Of a stretch of 64,000 bases of DNA, positions 56,092-64,000 are shown piece after piece (the first letter of the stretch is position 1; each line of letters begins with the position of its first letter). The stretch lies in contig JALONK010000004.1 of the NCBI GenBank assembly GCA_025454975.1, positions 53,638 through 117,637 on the forward strand, read 5' to 3'. The position numbers and the translations under genes are program-made. This DNA comes from Bacteroidia bacterium (GTDB taxonomy: Bacteria; Bacteroidota; Bacteroidia; UKL13-3). Below the pieces are notes generated by a model. That model worked only from the letters and a program-made list of their open reading frames with translations, had not been told where the DNA came from and did no database searches.

Positions 56092-58796
56092 GGTGTAACT
56101 AATATTTTAATTCTTTTAAATTTAGTATCTGATTTTATCTCTAGGTAATAAATTCCCGCTTTAACGGGAGCGGTTAGATTTTGAAGATTATCAAGGACTA
56201 AGTTCTTCAATTCGCTACCGGTAACATCATACCACTTTATTTCGTTGGGGTTCATTTCATTGATGTTTATTTGAAGTGGTTTGCCTGCTGCAACCGGGTT
56301 TGGATGAATAATGATGGGGTTTTCTTCAACTAATCCAATTCCTGCACTATTTCCTGTTTCAAATCTCCATTCGGTAGATGTATTTAATGCTTTTATCTTA
56401 TTGTTAGATAAATCTGTAACGATACCTTCATCAAATAAAATATGGTACGACTGATTAGCTTTAAAACTTATATTATTAATACTTAGCCTGCTATTATTAA
56501 TTTGAGTTTGGTTTGATTGAACATCAATGGTATGAATTAATATGCCTTCTTCATAAATAAAAATATTACCGCTGCCTTTGCGGATGTTTTCATTACAAGT
56601 AAAATCAACAGGTGTTGTGGTTGAATTGTTTAAACTTCCTACAGAGGGGAAATAGCTTATAATTAACGGTGGTGTATTATCAACTTGGTTTGACAAGTTA
56701 GTTTTGTAATCGGCACTACCATTGTTATCCCATGTTCCGCTTCCATTATGGAATGCTGCACAAAAATTAATACTTGCTTCCGCCGGAATTGCTACTGTTG
56801 TAATCCAATCATTACCTGATCTTGTCATGGCAATATCTTTAATTCCTCCTTTTGTCCAATTATCGAAACTGTAATGCATGTAAACTTTTGTAGATGTTTT
56901 CAAAAACCCTTGGTAGGTGATGGTAACATTTTTACCCGGGTTAGGATTTACAGGGTTGTAAATTACAGATGCTGTAGTACCACCACCTGTTGATGAACTT
57001 TGGAAAAATCCTTCCCCTAATGCTCCAATTAAACCAATACCGTTTAATACATATATTCCGGCACTTGATGGTGATACCGTAAAACTAAGTGTTCCATTGG
57101 TAACTATAATTTCATTACCTGTTATTGCATCACGATATATGCCATTGGTTAAATTTGTAAAGTTAAACGTAACTGCGCCGTCTTTAGCTAATCCAACAGC
57201 CACTTCACTTGATTGATGTTTTCTTACAAAACCAACCCCATTTCCACTGTTGGTTCCGTCCCATCTATATGTACCTTTTTGTAAGGCAGGTATAGCTTTT
57301 CTTATTGCATTTAACTTTTTTATATGTTTATAAATTTGATGTTGATGTGCACTTGCAATGTTGTTACCATAATAAGCTCTACCAGTTCTATTAATTGAAT
57401 ATTGAATATCATTGCTGCTTTGTATATCAGCGAAAGCCCCTTTCATAAATTGTGTTTCGGTACCGTAATATACGCATGGAAGTCCACGCCAAGTAAACAT
57501 AAAATTAAGGGCTGCTGCTAGGTTTTCGGCAGTTCCATCATAGCGTTTATTCCAATCATTATTTGGACCAAAGTCGTGGTTATCTAAAAACATTACATTA
57601 TACCCGGCATCAGCATATAAATGGTCATATCTAGCTGCGGCTTTTACATTTGCAAAGGCTTCACCTTTACCAAATAAATGAAAGGTGCCCATGGCATAAA
57701 AGTCTAAAACTGCTAGTCCACTTGGGGCTGATTGTTGTGTTGCGCCTCTCCAGGTGTAATAGTGTGGATTAATTTCATCAATTTGATGTAACTCATGACG
57801 TTTTTGCGCAACTTCACCAAAAAACATCAGGTTAGGATTTACTTCTTTAAATTTATCTATAAAATACAGTACATCTCGTTTAGGCATGTGTTTAATAGCA
57901 TCTAACCTCATACCATCAATTCCCCATTCGATAAAGGTTTTATATGCTTGAAATAAATAATTTCTAACACTATCTCCGGAGGTCAATAAATCGGGTGTGT
58001 CTCCAGCCAACGCTCGATAATATAAATTAGTAGTATCGTCATACCCTTGAGCAAAACCATTTCCTGATTTGTTATACCATAATGCATCTGTGGTATTGAT
58101 ATAACTTTCTGTTGATGGCCAGTTGTAAGCACTTAAATTTTGATTATAGGGAGGAGGAAGTTTAGCTAAGTTTGCCCGACTCCAAATTTTATTGTCATCA
58201 TGATTAGCTTGTATACCATCATAAGTCCAATTGGGGTTATCGGTTAGTGGCATTCCATTTTTGTTTTTACCCCAGGGTTGATTTGGATCGGTATTGTATT
58301 TTATTTCAGCTTTATTTTTAATTCCATATCTACCGGCATGATTTAATACTACGTCTAATATAATTTTCATGCCTTTAGCATGCACCGAGTCAATTAAATT
58401 TTTAAAAGTATAACCCGGTGATTCAAGTCGTGGATCTACTTTTGTAAAGTCCCAAGCATGGTATCCGTGGTAGTCAAGCGGACTTCTATTTTGCACAACA
58501 GGTGTAATCCAAATAGCAGTAAATCCCATGTCTTTGATATAATCTAACTGTTGCACCAGTCCTTTAAAATCACCGCGCCAGGTTACATCTTCTCTACCTG
58601 AATAATTGTTGTTGTTGGGGTTACCTTCAAACCATGAGCACCATTCAGTTGGTCGGCTATTACTGGTATCACCGTCAAAAAAACGAGTTGTCATCAAAAA
58701 ATAAATGCTTTCTTCTCTAAGGTCGTTTTGTGCAATACCTTTTTGGGTAATGGCGAGTAATATAACAAGGAATAAAAAACGAGGTAAAAACTTCAT
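56088..58796 (-). CDS. Secreted GH13 alpha-amylase with T9SS sorting domain
   Basis: The 902-residue protein has a signal peptide (TQKGIAQN) and a GH13 catalytic barrel with the four conserved regions: DVVLNHAGR, GMRLDAIKH (nucleophile Asp299), FFGEVAQ (acid/base Glu328) and FLDNHDFG (Asp408). After the barrel come a starch-binding-like module (about 625-690; VYMHYSFDNWTKGGIKD), an SbsA/Big_5-like Ig domain (about 705-800) and a T9SS type A domain (YDVTGSELKNLVLDN, KAGIYYLEIKSD). It cleaves alpha-1,4-glucans outside the cell. A perfect palindrome covers the region from the predicted transcription start to the ATG. Confidence 0.95.
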   Translation of the reverse strand: MKFLPRFLFLVILLAITQKGIAQNDLREESIYFLMTTRFFDGDTSNSRPTEWCSWFEGNPNNNNYSGREDVTWRGDFKGLVQQLDYIKDMGFTAIWITPVVQNRSPLDYHGYHAWDFTKVDPRLESPGYTFKNLIDSVHAKGMKIILDVVLNHAGRYGIKNKAEIKYNTDPNQPWGKNKNGMPLTDNPNWTYDGIQANHDDNKIWSRANLAKLPPPYNQNLSAYNWPSTESYINTTDALWYNKSGNGFAQGYDDTTNLYYRALAGDTPDLLTSGDSVRNYLFQAYKTFIEWGIDGMRLDAIKHMPKRDVLYFIDKFKEVNPNLMFFGEVAQKRHELHQIDEINPHYYTWRGATQQSAPSGLAVLDFYAMGTFHLFGKGEAFANVKAAARYDHLYADAGYNVMFLDNHDFGPNNDWNKRYDGTAENLAAALNFMFTWRGLPCVYYGTETQFMKGAFADIQSSNDIQYSINRTGRAYYGNNIASAHQHQIYKHIKKLNAIRKAIPALQKGTYRWDGTNSGNGVGFVRKHQSSEVAVGLAKDGAVTFNFTNLTNGIYRDAITGNEIIVTNGTLSFTVSPSSAGIYVLNGIGLIGALGEGFFQSSSTGGGTTASVIYNPVNPNPGKNVTITYQGFLKTSTKVYMHYSFDNWTKGGIKDIAMTRSGNDWITTVAIPAEASINFCAAFHNGSGTWDNNGSADYKTNLSNQVDNTPPLIISYFPSVGSLNNSTTTPVDFTCNENIRKGSGNIFIYEEGILIHTIDVQSNQTQINNSRLSINNISFKANQSYHILFDEGIVTDLSNNKIKALNTSTEWRFETGNSAGIGLVEENPIIIHPNPVAAGKPLQININEMNPNEIKWYDVTGSELKNLVLDNLQNLTAPVKAGIYYLEIKSDTKFKRIKILVTP

Positions 58797-58817
58797 TAGT
58801 GTAAAATTTACACTAAT
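58795..58817. promoter_or_regulatory. Palindromic operator at the amylase start
   Basis: An 11-bp perfect inverted repeat with a one-base centre (ATTAGTGTAAA, centre, TTTACACTAAT) runs up to and includes the first bases of the start codon. It lies directly downstream of the predicted -7 element, so a bound protein would block transcription or translation. The core is identical to that upstream of the second desaturase. Confidence 0.7.
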
Positions 58818-58822
58818 ATAAA

Positions 58823-58830
58823 CAAAAATA
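58823..58830 (-). promoter_or_regulatory. TAnnTTTG-type -7 element of the amylase gene
   Basis: TATTTTTG on the minus strand ends 5 bp before the palindrome, placing the transcription start at about 58818. Confidence 0.6.
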
Positions 58831-58858
58831 TTAATCGTATTACATTTTTACGCTGAAG

Positions 58859-59359
58859 TTATTGCCTTGTTAATACAATACGTTGCACGTTACTTGATTG
58901 ATGATTAATTACTCCATTAAGGCTGTTTTTACCTTTTCGTCCCGATATAATTTCACTGATAATAGTATCACCAATAAACTCATAAGTAGACACAAGAATA
59001 ACCCCGGATGTTTCAAAAATACTGATGATTTTATTACCATATCTGGTGTAAGTAATTTCAACACCATCACCTTCATTTAATATGAATAGGTGAGGATTAG
59101 TACTTACTTTATTCATCATATATTTTTTAGTTACAGGAAGTTTTTCCGACTTATAATCCATAATCCAATTCCAAGAAAGTGAATCATCGGCCTTACTTAG
59201 TTCAAATACAACAGGTACGCTGTCATTTATAATTCCTTTGTTTGAGGATATCATCATTCCTTTCCACTTACCCTTAAAATTATCCAGATTTAGTTGTTGT
59301 GCAAATGAAATATTAGTTACGATGATTATAATATTTATGATGATGAATAGCTTTTTCAT
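58859..59359 (-). CDS. Secreted protein of unknown function
   Basis: The 166-residue protein has a signal peptide (about residues 3-20, NISFAQQ) and a small beta-rich body (NFKGKWKGMMISSNKGIIND, TYEFIGDTIISEIISGRKG). It looks like a lipocalin- or calycin-type fold, but I could not name a family. It is upstream of the amylase gene in the same direction with 62 bp between, but the amylase has its own promoter, so the two are probably separate transcripts. Confidence 0.6.
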   Translation of the reverse strand: MKKLFIIINIIIIVTNISFAQQLNLDNFKGKWKGMMISSNKGIINDSVPVVFELSKADDSLSWNWIMDYKSEKLPVTKKYMMNKVSTNPHLFILNEGDGVEITYTRYGNKIISIFETSGVILVSTYEFIGDTIISEIISGRKGKNSLNGVINHQSSNVQRIVLTRQ

Positions 59360-59488
59360 GTTCTTAATTTTAATGAAGTAAAGTTAATCTTTTCTAAATA
59401 AAAAGAGGAAATGACTGTTTTTAAGATTCATTTTCATAATGTTTTATCAATATTCATTCGTTTAGGATTTATTAATAAGTGTCGAACC

Positions 59489-59496
59489 TAGCTTTG
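59489..59496 (+). promoter_or_regulatory. TAnnTTTG-type -7 element of the giant protein gene
   Basis: TAGCTTTG matches the consensus and ends 20 bp before the ATG at 59517. Confidence 0.55.
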
Positions 59497-59516
59497 ATGT
59501 ATTAATAATACGACTT

Positions 59517-62500
59517 ATGAAAAACTTTTTACATCAATCGAAATTATTGCTCTTCTGTCTGCTCTGTTTTTTTGTTATAACAGAAGATGTTCAGGCAAGT
59601 CATTTTGTTGGCGGTGATATTGAATATGTATGTATAGGGCCAAGAACTTGGCGTATAAAACTAACATTATACCGTGATTGTACCGGCTGTTTAAGTTGTT
59701 ATTCAAATCCAACTTTAGGTAGTCCGTTGATTGGTGGATTAACAGCCAGACCCAGTACTACATTAAATCCTCCCGGATGTGTTTCAACACCTTCTCAAGT
59801 AAATGTTACTATGAATTTGGTTTTAGTTGAAGATATTGGAAAGGGTAATATCAGCATTTGTGGTACTTCTGCTAAAAACGGGTGTAATAATTTAAATACT
59901 GTAACTCCCGGGCCTTTTAATCCTTCAATTGAAAAATGGGTATTTGAAGGTGTGCTTAGCTTAAATTTACCAACCTTAAATACTCCAAATGCATGCCCTT
60001 ATTGGGACGTGTTTTATGAAAGTTGTTGTAGAAATAGTAACATTACAAATATTGCTAATTCATTCGGTACAGGTATGCGAATTGGAGCTACCATAAATAT
60101 ATTTTGGAATTCACAGCTCCCTTGTAAAAACAATTCTCCACTGATTAAAAATGAACCTGTAGCCATTATATGTGCAGGACAAGAATATGTTTATAACATG
60201 GGAGCGGATGACCCTGAGCAAGATTCATTAACTTACGAAATTGGACCTGCCTTAAACTCAGGTGGAGGTCCTGTACAATATCAACCGCCATTCAGTGCTA
60301 ATTATCCATTCCCGTTAAATAGTACTGCGCTTCCTCATATTAATTTTCCTCAACCAACAGGGCCACATGTGATTATTGACAGTGTTAGTGGTGATATATC
60401 TTTTAATGCAGTGAATAACACTCCCAATTATATCTTTGGCGACCTTACAGTTTATATTCGACAATGGGACTATAATGCGGCAGGACAACCTGTTTTAGTT
60501 GGGGTTACCATGCGCGATTTACAATTATATGTTATTGCTTGTCCGGCCAATAATCCGCCCCGTTTTGCAACGAGTCCTTCTGAGCCCAATGGACGTCCTC
60601 GATTTAATTACGCGATTTGTGCCGGCGAACGTATTTGTTTTACTGTTACCGCCAAAGATACTGATGCCTATCCTACTATTCCAAGGTTTGATACAACTTA
60701 TCTCGATTGGAACCAAGGTATTGTTCGACCGGGTAAATTAACTTTTAATAAAACCTATCCTGTTGGTCCAAATATTCCTCGTCCACGTGAAGACCAATGG
60801 GAGTTTTGCTGGCAAACTGAAGAAAGTGACGGAAGAACACTACCTTATTATTTTACAGTAACGGCAAAAGATAATGTTTGTCCGATACCCGGAACTATTA
60901 CCCGCGCATTTAGTATTCGTGTGTTACCACAACCTAAAGCGAATGGCGTACCAACAGATTTGCGATGTGGCAGGTATGTTTATACGGTGTTTAAAACCGA
61001 CCCTCGACAAACGTTAACCTCTGCACGATTAGAGGTTGCCAACGAACCTTTCGATTATAGTTTTACCAACGGGTTTCAGTTGCGGGTAGCAGCCAATCCT
61101 AATCCACCGGGCTCGGGAACCGCTCCGCGTGTGATGATAAGAGATACGTTTACCTTTAGAAAGGGCGGCAAATATTTAATTCGATACACAGCTTCAACAC
61201 CCGGATTATCAGCGGCACAAAGTTGTACGCGTGTTTATTTTGACACCATAACAGTAGATACACCGGTTCAAGCATTTATACAGGATACTTTTGTGTGTAA
61301 AGGAAGTACGATGACAATTAATGGTAGAGCCAGGTGGGGATCGCCACCAAACTTTTATACATACACATGGTTTAGAAACAACTTAACGAATCTTCCTGTG
61401 CAGGCGCCATCACAAAATGGATTTAATTATACGGCAACAGATACAGTAACCACCAAATATTATATGCGTGCTCAAGACATCTCCGGTTGTTCTCATATTG
61501 ATTCGATGGTTTTAGAAGTAAAGAATTTACCGGTTCCGTTGTTTAGTCCGGATACAGCCCGAATATGTTTTGGAGAAACATTTACATTAAACGCCGGAAA
61601 TAATGGAGGAAACATACGTACCTACAGGTGGTTTTTGGGAAGCAATATAATTGGCGATGACACCACACAAAGTGTTGTAAAGCGCGATTCAGGTATGTAT
61701 GTATTGTTGATGACAGACACATTTGGTTGCAGAAATCGGGATACTTTTAGGTTATTTGTGAACCAACCGGTGTTGGCTGATGCGGGATTAGATACGTCAG
61801 TATGTCCACGTGATACAGTAAGGTTGTTTGCCAAAGGCGGACATCGTTATCAGTGGGACAGAATACAAGGTCCGGTGCTGGTACCGGTAAGTGCGAAAGG
61901 ATACAGAACAACGGTAGATGTATCGCCAACGGTTACTACGGATTATGTGCTTACATCGTTTTTCTCTTATCCAGATACGTTAAACAAGCGAGTAGAATGT
62001 TTTAACCGAGATACGGTTCGGGTAGTAGCACGTCCTTTACCGAACTTAAATCCACTTGAGCCATCCATTTTTTGTAGTTCGAAAGAAGAGGAGATATTAC
62101 CAATACGTACGGTTTCACCGGCCTTTCAACAGGGAGGTACAGGCGTTTGGAGTTATAATGCAGCACCATCAGCATTGCAGGTAAACGGAGCATTAACCAC
62201 AGTAATAGTAGATAATTTACCGAACTTACCACGCGACACCTTTTTTAATGGGATGACCAATGTTGCAAACATCAATACCGTAAGTCGGAGTTACTGGATT
62301 AGATATAGTTATCGCGGTCCGGTATCAGCCGGCGCATGTTTGCGGGAGGATTCAATGCAAATACGGATTTATTCACTACCATCTGTAGATGCAGGTCCGG
62401 CCGTTCAACGTTGTATAAATGGCGGGGTGTTGCCTCTAAATACAATAGGAGGTCACACACATACACCAAGGGATTTAACGGGTCGTTTGGGAGTGTGGAC

Positions 62501-64000
62501 AGTAACTCAAGGGGGAGGTTTGGTAGTAACTAATCCAACAAGTACCCCTACAACGTATTCATTTGATCCTGCTGCTTCAGGAGTAAATGTATTACCGAAC
62601 AGCAACATTTTACAATATGAATATACGGTAAATTATAATTTAAACACGGTTCCTGCACGTCAAATGGCATGTGTAAACCGAGATACGGTAAGATTTTTCG
62701 TAGTGCCCACCCCGGCTATAGAAGCCGGAAGTCCGATAACTGTTTGTAAGAACGAACCAATATTTTCGATATCAAGCAGGAGTGGAGCCACAACCAATTC
62801 ACCGATACCGGGTTCAACGTATTGGTATGCCGATCCAAGTCAACCAATTAATATCAGCCAAGCGGTTATAGGTAATCAGCAGTTTAATGCACAATCATCA
62901 GTAGTACCTGTATCAGGGGGCACTTGGCGAATGATATTTAGAGATACATCAAGCGGATGTGTAATATCGGATACAACGAGCTTAACAGTAGCACCGTTGC
63001 CGGTAGTTGATATTGATTATCAGGTAGCGGGTTCAAATGATTCGGTATGTAAAACAGTAAGCAGTGTACAACTCAGAGGAACAGCAACACCAACCGGTGG
63101 GGTAGGTAATTTTTCAGGCACAGCGATATCATCAACAGGTTTGTTTGATGTACAAAGTTCGGCAGTTATACCACAGAACAGTTATGTAGCCTTTTATAAT
63201 TATACATCCACAAATGGCTGTACAGGTTATGATTCAATCATAACGTTTGTACAGCAGCCTCCAACGGTAAATGTAAGCAGTGTACCACCAAAGTGTGATT
63301 ACGACACAACATTATTTAATTTAAGTGCAACGTTATCTCCATCGTTTTATGGGTTATTGTGGAGTGGCGATGGAAGTGGAACATTTACAACGCCAACGGC
63401 GCTAAACACGGGGTATCGTTTTTCGGCGGCAGATGCGGCCAGACAGTTTTTGAATGTAACGGCCACCAGCACCAACAATGGGGTTTGTGCACCGGCAAGT
63501 GGAAGTGTACGTTTGGATATTAACCCTCGCCCGACATCAGATTTTTGGTGTGATACCTGCGAAGGTTGTGTTCCATTTACAGCACGATTTGCGGCTAAAG
63601 GAGCAAGGGTAGGAGGTAGTATTTATGAGTGGTGGTTTGATGGCTTGCGCATAGGTGGGAATGATTCGATAGCAACAGCATTAAACAGCAGCTCAGGAAA
63701 ACGAGTGGTAAGGTTAAGGGTAACGACCCCTGCAGGATGTACATCGGAGTTTGTTGATACGGTTAGAGCCAATGCAGTACCGAATGCAAGTTTCTTTTTT
63801 GATCCGCCAAAAACTACGATAGCACGTCCGGTATTTAATTTTTACAACACAACAACGATAGGTGATGGCAGCAAGTTGAATCATGTATGGAACTTCGGAC
63901 CAGATCCAACGGTAGGTGGAACAAATAAACCAGACCGATTGGTAACGGGAGAGAGTCCACAGAATGTACAGTTTGGCGATTCGATATCAACATGTATACC
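59517..64000 (+). CDS. Giant secreted adhesin-like protein (3' end missing)
   Basis: An ATG at 59517 opens a frame that stays open to the right edge, giving at least 1494 residues. A signal peptide (basic start, Cys/Leu/Phe-rich core, cleavage near VQASHF) is followed by a Cys-rich N-terminal region and then many repeated Ig-like modules, several ending or beginning with RDTVR-type strands and Cys pairs (CFNRDTVRV, CVNRDTVRFF, CPRDTVRLF). Near the visible end are PKD-type modules (CEGCVPFTARFAAKG, NHVWNFGPDP). This architecture matches gliding/adhesion proteins of the SprB or CHU_C type, which are exported by T9SS. The sorting domain would lie beyond the window. From about 61 kb the DNA looks visibly richer in G and C than the neighbourhood. 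Confidence 0.85.
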   Translation, partial: MKNFLHQSKLLLFCLLCFFVITEDVQASHFVGGDIEYVCIGPRTWRIKLTLYRDCTGCLSCYSNPTLGSPLIGGLTARPSTTLNPPGCVSTPSQVNVTMNLVLVEDIGKGNISICGTSAKNGCNNLNTVTPGPFNPSIEKWVFEGVLSLNLPTLNTPNACPYWDVFYESCCRNSNITNIANSFGTGMRIGATINIFWNSQLPCKNNSPLIKNEPVAIICAGQEYVYNMGADDPEQDSLTYEIGPALNSGGGPVQYQPPFSANYPFPLNSTALPHINFPQPTGPHVIIDSVSGDISFNAVNNTPNYIFGDLTVYIRQWDYNAAGQPVLVGVTMRDLQLYVIACPANNPPRFATSPSEPNGRPRFNYAICAGERICFTVTAKDTDAYPTIPRFDTTYLDWNQGIVRPGKLTFNKTYPVGPNIPRPREDQWEFCWQTEESDGRTLPYYFTVTAKDNVCPIPGTITRAFSIRVLPQPKANGVPTDLRCGRYVYTVFKTDPRQTLTSARLEVANEPFDYSFTNGFQLRVAANPNPPGSGTAPRVMIRDTFTFRKGGKYLIRYTASTPGLSAAQSCTRVYFDTITVDTPVQAFIQDTFVCKGSTMTINGRARWGSPPNFYTYTWFRNNLTNLPVQAPSQNGFNYTATDTVTTKYYMRAQDISGCSHIDSMVLEVKNLPVPLFSPDTARICFGETFTLNAGNNGGNIRTYRWFLGSNIIGDDTTQSVVKRDSGMYVLLMTDTFGCRNRDTFRLFVNQPVLADAGLDTSVCPRDTVRLFAKGGHRYQWDRIQGPVLVPVSAKGYRTTVDVSPTVTTDYVLTSFFSYPDTLNKRVECFNRDTVRVVARPLPNLNPLEPSIFCSSKEEEILPIRTVSPAFQQGGTGVWSYNAAPSALQVNGALTTVIVDNLPNLPRDTFFNGMTNVANINTVSRSYWIRYSYRGPVSAGACLREDSMQIRIYSLPSVDAGPAVQRCINGGVLPLNTIGGHTHTPRDLTGRLGVWTVTQGGGLVVTNPTSTPTTYSFDPAASGVNVLPNSNILQYEYTVNYNLNTVPARQMACVNRDTVRFFVVPTPAIEAGSPITVCKNEPIFSISSRSGATTNSPIPGSTYWYADPSQPINISQAVIGNQQFNAQSSVVPVSGGTWRMIFRDTSSGCVISDTTSLTVAPLPVVDIDYQVAGSNDSVCKTVSSVQLRGTATPTGGVGNFSGTAISSTGLFDVQSSAVIPQNSYVAFYNYTSTNGCTGYDSIITFVQQPPTVNVSSVPPKCDYDTTLFNLSATLSPSFYGLLWSGDGSGTFTTPTALNTGYRFSAADAARQFLNVTATSTNNGVCAPASGSVRLDINPRPTSDFWCDTCEGCVPFTARFAAKGARVGGSIYEWWFDGLRIGGNDSIATALNSSSGKRVVRLRVTTPAGCTSEFVDTVRANAVPNASFFFDPPKTTIARPVFNFYNTTTIGDGSKLNHVWNFGPDPTVGGTNKPDRLVTGESPQNVQFGDSISTCI

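Noticed and set aside
1..64000. CRISPR arrays, tRNA or rRNA genes, insertion sequences
   Set aside because: No regular repeats, cloverleaf-like sequences, transposase motifs or terminal inverted repeats were seen in a read of the window.

Overview
The window is AT-rich DNA from a member of the Bacteroidota. Several things point there: secreted proteins ending in type IX secretion (T9SS) C-terminal sorting domains, a GldN/PorN-type T9SS protein, a TonB-dependent receptor paired with a DUF4249 lipoprotein, DUF5683, DUF4159 and DUF2007 proteins, a long signal peptidase I, and promoters of the TAnnTTTG type with no Shine-Dalgarno sequences. The genus cannot be named from this stretch. It looks like an ordinary chromosomal segment: I see no rRNA or tRNA genes, CRISPR arrays, insertion sequences or phage genes.

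Layout. 0-7.2 kb (+): the 3' part of a sensor histidine kinase (cut by the left edge), a polyprenyl diphosphate synthase and a large T9SS cargo protein. 7.4-13.2 kb (-): small enzymes and membrane proteins (GNAT acetyltransferase, methyltransferase, DinB-like protein, seven-helix membrane protein, SDR, DUF2147, Crp-like regulator, DUF2798, short desaturase). 13.5-18.1 kb: a lipoprotein, an outer-membrane protein, a cold-shock protein, a gene split by an in-frame TGA, a 2H phosphoesterase and a gene-poor stretch. 18.1-23.5 kb (-): LpxR-like lipid A deacylase, ClpB, a small barrel protein and a deacetylase lipoprotein. 23.6-30.8 kb: aminotransferase and heptose kinase, convergent with the DUF4249/TonB receptor pair, then YbjQ, GldN and an LPP20-like lipoprotein. 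30.9-38.7 kb: SRPBCC, CdsA, DUF2007 and a CPBP protease, divergent DusB, then a secreted subtilase with a small partner. 38.8-50.6 kb (mostly +): PssA, PurS, M28 peptidase, GH3, TPR/PD40/OmpA protein, a LysR regulator divergent from isocitrate dehydrogenase, DUF5683, DapB and LepB. 50.6-53.5 kb (-): DUF4159, RsmE, GuaB. 53.7-59.4 kb: two tandem front-end desaturases facing an alpha-amylase. From 59.5 kb to the right edge runs one very large secreted adhesin-like protein with no stop codon inside the window.

How the genes fit together. The main theme is the cell envelope: phospholipid synthesis (CdsA, PssA), acyl-chain desaturation (three desaturases), lipid A and LPS (LpxR-like, heptose kinase), polyprenyl carrier synthesis, and protein export (LepB, GldN, PorE-like OmpA protein, four loci encoding T9SS sorting domains, giant adhesin). 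Housekeeping genes (guaB, dapB, icd, purS, rsmE, dusB, clpB) lie between them.

The most notable observations are: (1) a 17-bp palindromic core, identical relative to the downstream coding strands, in front of the second desaturase and exactly at the start of the amylase gene; (2) one gene split by an in-frame TGA between a lipoprotein N-terminus and a T9SS C-terminus; (3) a gldN gene without gldKLM beside it; (4) a textbook LysR T-N11-A box between lysR and icd; and (5) the giant secreted protein at the right edge. I did not find a clearly new multi-gene defence or metabolic system.
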